Assembly (NCBI GenBank): GCA_900758885.1 | Contig: CAAETD010000141.1 | Location: 1-21,348 of the forward strand | Length of the DNA: 21,348 bases | Direction: 5' to 3' | Source: an uncultured Collinsella sp. | GTDB taxonomy: Bacteria > Actinomycetota > Coriobacteriia > Coriobacteriales > Coriobacteriaceae | In this document: positions 16,162 through 21,348 of the stretch, one piece after another | Position numbering within the stretch: the stretch's first letter is position 1 | Layout of the letters: every line of letters starts with the position of its first letter | Translations under genes and position numbers: made by a program | The notes under the pieces: model-generated | Databases searched by the model: none | Told to the model about the DNA's origin: nothing | The model's input: only the letters and a program-made list of their open reading frames with translations

Positions 16162-17099
16162 TGGTTTCTTCCGGGGCAGGTCTTTCCGCCGTTGCGATCG
16201 TCGGTCCGACGGCGGTTGGTAAGAGTGATGTTGCCGACCGTTTGGCCGCTCGTCTTTCGTCCGAAGTGCTGTCGTGCGATGCGATGCAAATCTATCGCGG
16301 CATGGACATCGGTACCGCAAAGATGACGCCCGATGAGTGTACGGCGCCGCTGCGTCTCGTCGACATTGTAGAGCCGGGTGTGGCATATTCTGCTGCGCTT
16401 TATCAGGCTGACGCTCGCGCGCATGTTGAACGTCTCATTGGTTCGGGTTGTCTGCCGGTTTTTTGCGGAGGTACGGGGCTATATCTCAAGGCCGCCCTCG
16501 ATGAGATGGACTTTCCCTCGGGTGAACTTGAGGACGATCGCCGTGTAGGCTATCAGGAGCTTGCCGAGCGTATTGGCGAGGAAGAACTGCATGCCCTGCT
16601 TGCCGAGCGCGACCCAGAATCGGCTGCTGTTATTCATCCCCATAACGTGCGCCGTGTGATTCGTGCGCTCGAGATGCATGATGATGGTATCTCCTATGCA
16701 CAGCAAAAAAGTCAGTTTAGTGTTCCGCGCGAGCATTATCATGCTCTATGGTTTGGTCTGACGCGTAATCGCGAGGTGCTCTACGAGCGCATTAACCTGC
16801 GTGTCGATCTGATGTTTGAGCAGGGTCTTGTCGATGAGGTTCGCGGTCTTATGGACCAGGGGCTGGGAGATGCCCTGACTTCGATGCAGGCAATTGGCTA
16901 TAAAGAGATCATTGATGCTTTCAATGGCGTGATTTCTATGGATGAGGCTCGCGAACTCATCAAGATGCGTTCGCGTCGCTATGCCAAACGTCAGCTTTCG
17001 TGGTTTAAGCGCGATGACCGTATCGTGTGGTTTGATATGGACGAGTTTACGATCGATGAGGTCGTTGAGGACATCCTGCATCGTATTGAGGCTGCCTAA
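16161..17099 (+). CDS. miaA: tRNA dimethylallyltransferase MiaA
   Basis: Transfers a dimethylallyl group from DMAPP to A37 of tRNA, the step before MiaB. The P-loop GPTAVGKS is at residues 15-22. The DAMQIYRGMDIGTAK block and later SMQAIGYKEI are family signatures, and the 312-residue length is normal. The start overlaps the miaB stop and its own stop overlaps the hflX start, both as TAATG, so miaB-miaA-hflX looks like one translationally coupled set. Unlike many Proteobacteria and Bacillus, no hfq lies between miaA and hflX. Confidence 0.96.
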   Translation: MVSSGAGLSAVAIVGPTAVGKSDVADRLAARLSSEVLSCDAMQIYRGMDIGTAKMTPDECTAPLRLVDIVEPGVAYSAALYQADARAHVERLIGSGCLPVFCGGTGLYLKAALDEMDFPSGELEDDRRVGYQELAERIGEEELHALLAERDPESAAVIHPHNVRRVIRALEMHDDGISYAQQKSQFSVPREHYHALWFGLTRNREVLYERINLRVDLMFEQGLVDEVRGLMDQGLGDALTSMQAIGYKEIIDAFNGVISMDEARELIKMRSRRYAKRQLSWFKRDDRIVWFDMDEFTIDEVVEDILHRIEAA

Positions 17100-18388
17100 T
17101 GGCCCGTTTCCCCCTTGTTCCCACGGCACCCGAGCCCGAGCGTGCCATTTTAGTTGGTGTTGAGTGGCGCGACAATGCATGGCCGCTCGATCGTTCGCTT
17201 GACGAGCTTGAGCGCCTGGCCCATACGGCTGGCGCCCAGTGCGTGGCGCGTTTGTCACAGCGTCTGGTTAAGCCGTATCCAAAATCGTTTATCGGTTCCG
17301 GTAAGGTTGAGGAGCTTTGCGGGCTCGTGCATCGTATGGATGTCGATGTTGTTATCTTCGACGACGATTTATCGCCCTCGCAGCAATCCTATTTGGAGAA
17401 AGCCGTGGGCGAGCCGGTAAAGATTATCGATCGTACAGCACTGATCCTGGATATCTTTGGCCTGCATGCTCAGACGCGTGAGGGACGCCTACAGGTACAG
17501 CTGGCGCAGCTTCAATATCTGTTGCCTCGTCTGCGCGGTATGTGGAGCCATCTTGCCAAGGAGCAGACGCGCGGCGGCATCGGTTCACGCTTTGGTCAGG
17601 GCGAAAGTCAGCTCGAGGTCGACCGTCGCCTCATTCGTAATAAGATCGCTGCGCTTCGTCGTGAGCTCAAGCAGGTTGAACAGCGTCGCGATGTCCAGTC
17701 CAAGAGCCGCATTGAGTCACCGGCGTTTCGCGTCGCGTTAGCCGGTTATACCAATGCCGGTAAATCGACGTTGCTTAATCGCCTGACCGGCTCTACGGTA
17801 CTTTCGCAGGACAAGCTGTTTGCTACGCTCGACCCGACGACGCGTTCGTATCGCCTGCCCGGCGGTCGCGGCATGACGATTACCGATACCGTTGGCTTTA
17901 TTCAAAAGCTACCGCATGGTCTCGTTGATGCCTTTAAGTCCACGCTGTCTGAGGTTCTTGGTGCCGATCTGATCCTTAAAGTTGTGGATGCCTCTGACGA
18001 GGACTACGAGCGCCAGCTCGAGGCAGTCGATCGCGTTCTTGACGAGATCGGTGCCGGCGAGCGTTTGACGCTTACGGTGTTCAATAAAATCGATCTTCTC
18101 GATAGCGTTGATCGATTGAGTTTCCGTCGTCGCTATCCCGAGGCCGTGCTGTTCTCGGCCCAGACGGGCGAGGGACTCGACGATCTCGTCGACCGTATTG
18201 CTCGTGAGGCGGCTGCCACCGATGTGTTGCTCTCCGCTGATATCCCGTATCGCGAGGGCGCCCTCATCACGCTGGTGCATGAACAGGAAACCCTTTTGCA
18301 CGAGGAATATCTTGAGGGCGGCGTTCGTATTGTTGCGAAGCTGCCGGCTCGTATCGCGCCGCGGCTCAAGCGTTATCGCACCGAGTAG
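17099..18388 (+). CDS. hflX: GTPase HflX
   Basis: Ribosome-associated GTPase that splits stalled ribosomes under heat or antibiotic stress in studied bacteria. The N-terminal HflX domain contains KPYPKSFIGSGKVEEL and the glycine-rich GGIGSRFGQGESQLEVDRR linker. The GTPase domain has G1 GYTNAGKST at 216-224, G3 DTVGF and G4 NKID. The 429-residue length is standard. The start overlaps miaA by one base. Its last 16 bases overlap the convergent acyltransferase gene on the other strand, with no visible terminator between them. Confidence 0.96.
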   Translation: MARFPLVPTAPEPERAILVGVEWRDNAWPLDRSLDELERLAHTAGAQCVARLSQRLVKPYPKSFIGSGKVEELCGLVHRMDVDVVIFDDDLSPSQQSYLEKAVGEPVKIIDRTALILDIFGLHAQTREGRLQVQLAQLQYLLPRLRGMWSHLAKEQTRGGIGSRFGQGESQLEVDRRLIRNKIAALRRELKQVEQRRDVQSKSRIESPAFRVALAGYTNAGKSTLLNRLTGSTVLSQDKLFATLDPTTRSYRLPGGRGMTITDTVGFIQKLPHGLVDAFKSTLSEVLGADLILKVVDASDEDYERQLEAVDRVLDEIGAGERLTLTVFNKIDLLDSVDRLSFRRRYPEAVLFSAQTGEGLDDLVDRIAREAAATDVLLSADIPYREGALITLVHEQETLLHEEYLEGGVRIVAKLPARIAPRLKRYRTE

Positions 18389-19077
18389 ACGAGCTCCAAA
18401 AAGCCCAGAATAGTGGGCTGATGCAGTAGATAAAAGGGGAGTGCGTGACGTCCAAGGCTGGCGAGCGCCGGGATGGGATTGGCGTAGGCCCAGCTTGGGA
18501 CGGTCTTATCGATTCCCTGCGCTATGTGTGCGGCGAAGTATCCTGCAAGATACATAAAGAAAAACGGGATGATGGGGTAGTAATCACCTGAAACAAACCC
18601 AGGGCTCGGAAATCCCAGCCACGCCAGGTAGGGGACAGGATAGATCGTTTTGGGGATACTCCAGGTGAGGGCGAACAACACAAGGCATAGGGACATGCCC
18701 CATCTCGCCGATATCTTCTTAAGGACGGGATCGGTCAACGCCACGATGCCGGTACATGCGGCCATGCAGTAGATGATGCCAAAATTAACCGAATCGTCTA
18801 CTGAGACAAGTGTTGTTGCCAACCAGACGACGAGTGCTGCTAAGGCGTATTTGGCGGCACGTTTGATATTGTTGCGTGAGAGCGTGCACATCCAACCCGC
18901 GATAAACAAGAATACCCAGCTGATGCTGGCACGCCAGATGTCTTGAAAGACGGTCTGTGTAAACCAGGGCATATCCCAACCGTACAGGTAGGCGAGATCG
19001 TAGCAAGCGTGAAAACCTGCCATTGAAATCATCGTAAACCCGCGGACGGTGTCAAAGATGGTGATGCGTTTTTGCAT
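18373..19077 (-). CDS. Heparan-alpha-glucosaminide N-acetyltransferase-like membrane protein (DUF1624)
   Basis: 234 residues with about seven hydrophobic segments. The N-terminus, RITIFDTVRGFTMISMAGFH then YDLAYL, resembles the DUF1624/YeiB-type acyltransferase family, in which a histidine in the first helix region accepts or transfers acyl groups. The C-terminal GRHALPFYLLHQP block also fits membrane acyltransferases. The substrate cannot be told; envelope sugars or lipids are likely by family. Its ATG overlaps the lexA stop by one base (TAATG on the minus strand), so it should be co-transcribed and coupled with lexA. Its 3' end overlaps hflX by 16 bases. The link to SOS is inference from position. 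Confidence 0.75.
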   Translation of the reverse strand: MQKRITIFDTVRGFTMISMAGFHACYDLAYLYGWDMPWFTQTVFQDIWRASISWVFLFIAGWMCTLSRNNIKRAAKYALAALVVWLATTLVSVDDSVNFGIIYCMAACTGIVALTDPVLKKISARWGMSLCLVLFALTWSIPKTIYPVPYLAWLGFPSPGFVSGDYYPIIPFFFMYLAGYFAAHIAQGIDKTVPSWAYANPIPALASLGRHALPFYLLHQPTILGFLELVYSVR

Positions 19078-19721
19078 TACGAAAACCGGCGCATCAAGCC
19101 GACGACTTTGCCCAAGATAACGGGATTCGTTGCATAGATAGGCTCCATGGTGTCATTCTCGGGCTGCAGGCGTACGCGTCCCTGCTCCTTGTAGAACGTC
19201 TTGACGGTCGCTGAACCATCAATCATGGCCACGACAATTTCGCCGTTCATGGCACTCTTTTGTTCACGGACGATGATGTAATCGCCATTGAAGATGCCGA
19301 CATTGATCATTGAGCTCCCATGCACCTCAAGGATAAAGGAACCCTGATCGGTGGCGATTTCGGTCGGGATAGTAAAAGTGTCTTCGATATTCTGCTCGGC
19401 CAGAATGGGAATCCCAGCCGCGACGCGACCAACGAGCGGTAGCGAGACCGTTCCGCGAGGTGCGGTGGGCTCGTCAGATTTAGAAATTGAGACCGAGGAA
19501 CCGTCCTCGTTAAAGAGTTCCAGGGCGCGCGGTTTGGTGGCATCGCGCTTGAGTAGCCCGCGCGCCTCCAGGGCAGATAGATGGGCGTGCACGGTGCTGG
19601 GGGAGGAAAGGCCCACGGCAGAAGCCATCTCGCGCACGCTGGGCGGATAACCCTTCTCCTGCTGATATTCCTTGATGAAGTCGTAAATTTGCTGCTGACG
19701 CTTGGTAATTTTGCGAGCCAT
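19077..19721 (-). CDS. lexA: SOS repressor LexA
   Basis: Repressor that self-cleaves when RecA is activated. The winged HTH spans about residues 1-65 (SVREMASAVGLSSPSTVHAHLSALE contains the recognition helix). The cleavage site is A102-G103 in RVAAGIP. The catalytic dyad is S137 in HGSSM and K174 in GSATVK. The length is 214 residues. ATG at 19721 (MARKITKRQQ) is chosen because GAGAGGA lies seven bases upstream. Longer in-frame starts, up to 19826, would read through the operator boxes and are rejected. The gene probably represses itself, the divergent yneA-like gene and recA. Confidence 0.97.
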   Translation of the reverse strand: MARKITKRQQQIYDFIKEYQQEKGYPPSVREMASAVGLSSPSTVHAHLSALEARGLLKRDATKPRALELFNEDGSSVSISKSDEPTAPRGTVSLPLVGRVAAGIPILAEQNIEDTFTIPTEIATDQGSFILEVHGSSMINVGIFNGDYIIVREQKSAMNGEIVVAMIDGSATVKTFYKEQGRVRLQPENDTMEPIYATNPVILGKVVGLMRRFS

Positions 19722-19744
19722 CAGGGCATCCTCTCTACCCATGT

Positions 19745-19758
19745 CAAACACATGTTCG
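19745..19758. promoter_or_regulatory. LexA box 3 of the lexA/yneA-like region
   Basis: CAAAC-ACAT-GTTCG differs from CGAAC-N4-GTTCG at one base. It lies 24 bases upstream of the lexA ATG, so it probably overlaps the start region of the lexA transcript. It is exactly 28 bp from box 2. Confidence 0.7.
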
Positions 19759-19766
19759 AATTTTGC

Positions 19767-19794
19767 TTGACAGGAACAACTGTTCGAAGATAAT
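19767..19794 (+). promoter_or_regulatory. Promoter of the yneA-like gene
   Basis: Consensus -35 TTGACA (19767-19772) and -10 GATAAT (19789-19794) with 16-bp spacing. LexA box 2 starts on the base right after the -35. This mirrors the recA promoter, where the box also fills the spacer. Transcription should begin about 19801, at box 1. Confidence 0.8.
19773..19786. promoter_or_regulatory. LexA box 2 of the lexA/yneA-like region
   Basis: GGAAC-AACT-GTTCG matches the operator at nine of ten defined positions. It fills the spacer of the plus-strand promoter and is 28 bp from both neighbouring boxes. Confidence 0.85.
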
Positions 19795-19800
19795 AATAAC

Positions 19801-19814
19801 CGAACATTCGTTCT
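19801..19814. promoter_or_regulatory. LexA box 1 of the lexA/yneA-like region
   Basis: CGAAC-ATTC-GTTCT matches at nine of ten positions. On the minus strand it is followed after two bases by TATTAT (19798-19793), the same box-to-(-10) spacing as at recA, so it may sit in the lexA promoter. However, no good -35 is seen there. Confidence 0.85.
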
Positions 19815-19851
19815 CGCGCTAGACATTTTTGTCCGCGCGGCTTGATAAAAC

Positions 19852-19882
19852 TGTTCTCAGCAAAACACGCGAGAGGAGAACA
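19852..19882 (+). ncRNA. Possible RBS-sequestering hairpin of the yneA-like mRNA
   Basis: TGTTCTC (19852-19858) is complementary to GAGAACA (19876-19882), which overlaps the ribosome site and the first base of the start codon. The loop is 17 nt. It lies within the predicted transcript. A 7-bp stem could arise by chance. Confidence 0.35.
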
Positions 19883-20334
19883 TGATGAACGTAACGAATA
19901 TGGTCCAGGGAAACTTCGCCCTTAAGCTCGAGACGCCTGCAGAACCCACTTTTACGGTTGTTCAGGGTGGCCGCTCCGGCTTTCAGCCTTTGACCGTAAA
20001 GCCTGCTCGCAATCAGCAGACTGTAGTCGCGCCGGCCCGCGTTGCCCTGAAGGTTCCGACGATTGTCGCCGTTGCCGTTGCGCTCACGCTCTTCTTTGTC
20101 CTCGCTACGTCGGTCTTTAGCGCTCGTCACGCCGCGTATGCCGAGTCCGTTTCCAACGTTACCTACGAGACCATTCGCGTTCAGCCTGGTGATTCTCTTT
20201 GGTCGCTTGCCGAGGAATATCCAATCGAAGGCCTTTCCACGCAAGAGACTTCCGACATGATCCGTAACGTCAATCATCTGGAGCATGGTTCGCTCGCCGC
20301 CAGTGCGCATCTTAAGGTTCCTGCTCGTTCGTAA
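19882..20334 (+). CDS. YneA-like SOS cell-division inhibitor (LysM membrane protein)
   Basis: 150 residues: a cytoplasmic N-terminus of about 55 residues, one transmembrane helix at about 59-80, and an extracytoplasmic LysM domain at about 95-148 (IRVQPGDSLWSLAEEY, later HLKVP). This architecture and divergence from lexA match Bacillus YneA and mycobacterial Rv2719c, small SOS-induced proteins that delay division. The LexA box inside its promoter supports that role. The N-terminal cytoplasmic stretch is longer than in YneA. Two adjacent ATGs (19882 and 19885) are possible; the second has better spacing from GAGGAG. A generic LysM cell-wall protein is the alternative. Confidence 0.85.
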   Translation: MMNVTNMVQGNFALKLETPAEPTFTVVQGGRSGFQPLTVKPARNQQTVVAPARVALKVPTIVAVAVALTLFFVLATSVFSARHAAYAESVSNVTYETIRVQPGDSLWSLAEEYPIEGLSTQETSDMIRNVNHLEHGSLAASAHLKVPARS

Positions 20335-20347
20335 TCATTATCGCGCT

Positions 20348-20391
20348 GCGCATGGTACTCTTGTTATCGTTTAAGAGGAGGTACCATGCGC
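20348..20391 (+). repeat. 11-bp inverted repeat spanning the nrdR start
   Basis: GCGCATGGTAC (20348-20358) is perfectly complementary to GTACCATGCGC (20381-20391). The right arm contains the nrdR ATG at 20386, and the ribosome site lies in the 22-nt loop next to it. It could be an operator or a translation-controlling hairpin. The sequence is not an obvious NrdR box. Confidence 0.7.
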
Positions 20392-20829
20392 TGTCCTAAA
20401 TGCGGCAAGGCACATACCCGCGTCGTTGATTCCCGTATGCAGGAGTCAAATAACACCATTAAGCGCCGTCGCGAATGTTGCTCGTGTAACTACCGCTTTA
20501 CAACGTTCGAGCGATGCGAAGACCCAATTGAGGTCATTAAGTCGGACGGAACTAAGCAGCGGTTCGATCGCAATAAGCTGCTCGTCGGCTTGATGCGTGC
20601 CACCATCAAGCGCGATATCGACACTAAGAAGCTCAATGTGATTATCGACGATATCGAGGTCGAGCTGCGCTCTCGCACGCTGACGGCCGTCACGTCGCAT
20701 GAGTTGGGTGACATGGTGCTCAAGCGCTTGGCCAAGATCGATAAGGTGGCGTACATCCGCTTTGCCTCGGTCTACCGCGATTTCAAAGACGTCGATGAGT
20801 TTCTGCAAGAGCTCGACAAGCTAAGGTGA
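20386..20829 (+). CDS. nrdR: Transcriptional repressor NrdR
   Basis: Zinc-ribbon/ATP-cone repressor of ribonucleotide reductase genes that senses dATP/ATP. Zinc ligands are C3-x2-C6 and C31-x2-C34 in RRRECCSCNYRFTTFE. The ATP-cone follows from about residue 46, beginning IEVIKSDGTKQRFDRNKL. The 147-residue length is typical. AAGAGGAGG precedes the ATG by five bases, inside the loop of an inverted repeat. It lies 51 bases after the yneA-like gene and four before dut, so co-transcription with dut is likely and both concern deoxynucleotide pools. No ribonucleotide reductase gene is in the window. Confidence 0.97.
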   Translation: MRCPKCGKAHTRVVDSRMQESNNTIKRRRECCSCNYRFTTFERCEDPIEVIKSDGTKQRFDRNKLLVGLMRATIKRDIDTKKLNVIIDDIEVELRSRTLTAVTSHELGDMVLKRLAKIDKVAYIRFASVYRDFKDVDEFLQELDKLR

Positions 20830-20833
20830 TTCC

Positions 20834-21277
20834 ATGTCCTGCATTACCGTCAACATAAAGCGTCTCGACCCCACCGTCGAGCTTCCCAAATACGCCCATC
20901 CCACCGATGCCGGCTTGGATCTGCGCTCCAACGAGGACTGCGTCCTGAAGCCCTTCGAACGTCGTCTGGTCTCTACCGGGCTGGCCATCGCCCTGCCCGA
21001 TGGCTACGCCGGCTTCGTCCAGCCCCGCAGCGGTCTCGCCATCAAGCAGGGCCTGTCTATAGTCAACACGCCGGGCCTCATCGACGCCCACTACCGAGGA
21101 GAACTCAAGGTTATCCTCATCAACCTGGATCCCTCCAACAACATCCAAATCAATAAAGGCGACCGCATAGCCCAACTCGTCATCCAAGAAGTCCCCACGG
21201 TCAACCTCGTAGAAGTAGAAGAACTAGACGTAACCGACCGAGGCAACGGAGGCTTCGGCTCCTCCGGCGTCGCCTAG
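20834..21277 (+). CDS. dut: dUTP diphosphatase (dUTPase)
   Basis: Hydrolyses dUTP to dUMP, keeping uracil out of DNA and feeding dTMP synthesis. All five trimeric dUTPase motifs are present: DAGLDL (25-30), PRSGLA (64-69), GLIDAHYRGEL (81-91), GDRIAQL (109-115) and RGNGGFGSSG (136-145). The length is 147 residues. The start follows nrdR by four bases with AAGGTG upstream. The last 50-60 codons use more A-ending codons (GTA, CTA, ATA, CAA, GAA, CGA) than neighbouring genes. Nothing can be called in the remaining 21278-21348. Confidence 0.97.
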   Translation: MSCITVNIKRLDPTVELPKYAHPTDAGLDLRSNEDCVLKPFERRLVSTGLAIALPDGYAGFVQPRSGLAIKQGLSIVNTPGLIDAHYRGELKVILINLDPSNNIQINKGDRIAQLVIQEVPTVNLVEVEELDVTDRGNGGFGSSGVA

Positions 21278-21348
21278 GGGCGCTCGTATCCCTCCCGCCC
21301 GCCTCTCACACATATCATTCCATGCTCAAACATTCTCGCGTCGCTTCG

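Noticed and set aside
19722..19826. N-terminal extension of lexA
   Set aside because: It would translate through the LexA boxes and lacks a ribosome site; ATG at 19721 has GAGAGGA at good spacing and matches family N-termini.
1..21348. CRISPR, insertion sequence, prophage, tRNA or rRNA
   Set aside because: No spaced direct repeats, transposase or integrase, cloverleaf or rRNA-like stretch was seen. The region is packed with core genes.

Overview
The window is a gene-dense, GC-rich chromosomal core region. It most likely comes from the class Coriobacteriia (Actinomycetota), probably Collinsella or a close relative. I infer this from strong G/C preference at third codon positions, actinobacterial/Bacillus-type LexA boxes (CGAAC-N4-GTTCG), RNase J and RNase Y together, and a Firmicutes-like gene order. 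No rRNA, tRNA, mobile element or CRISPR array is visible.

Layout. (1) 1-284: non-coding leader with two inverted repeats. (2) 285-9340, plus strand: a tight seven-gene run of rnj (RNase J), ftsK, a RodZ-like HTH/membrane protein, yajQ, rimO, pgsA and pncC/cinA-C, closed by a GC-rich hairpin at 9348-9371. (3) 9374-10746: the recA control region, with a LexA box inside the spacer between -35 and -10, then recA and recX. (4) 11465-18388: a compound recX terminator and a strong promoter, a ~160-nt leader with two hairpins, then rny (RNase Y), an unrecognised GHKL-type ATPase, spoVS, miaB, miaA and hflX, mostly abutting or overlapping by 1 nt. (5) 18373-19721, minus strand: lexA followed by a membrane acyltransferase-family gene that overlaps it by 1 nt. 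(6) 19882-21277, plus strand: a YneA-like LysM membrane protein divergent from lexA, then nrdR and dut.

How the genes work together. There are three themes. SOS response and DNA metabolism: recA, recX, lexA, the YneA-like protein, nrdR and dut. The lexA/yneA-like divergent region holds three LexA boxes exactly 28 bp apart, one of them between the -35 and -10 of the yneA-like promoter. RNA decay, modification and translation: rnj, rny, rimO, miaB, miaA, hflX. Envelope and cell division: ftsK, the RodZ-like gene, pgsA, and the YneA-like protein. The order rnj-ftsK-rodZ-like-rimO/pgsA-cinA-recA-(recX)-rny-X-spoVS-miaB-miaA-hflX-lexA/yneA closely resembles that of Bacillus, with a GHKL ATPase at X where Bacillus has ymdB, and with no hfq between miaA and hflX.

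The least explained parts are the GHKL ATPase between rny and spoVS, the acyltransferase translationally coupled to lexA, the RNA hairpins ahead of rny, nrdR and the yneA-like gene, and the long Gly/Arg/Ser/Tyr-rich cytoplasmic segment of the RodZ-like protein. No clearly novel defence or mobile system was found.
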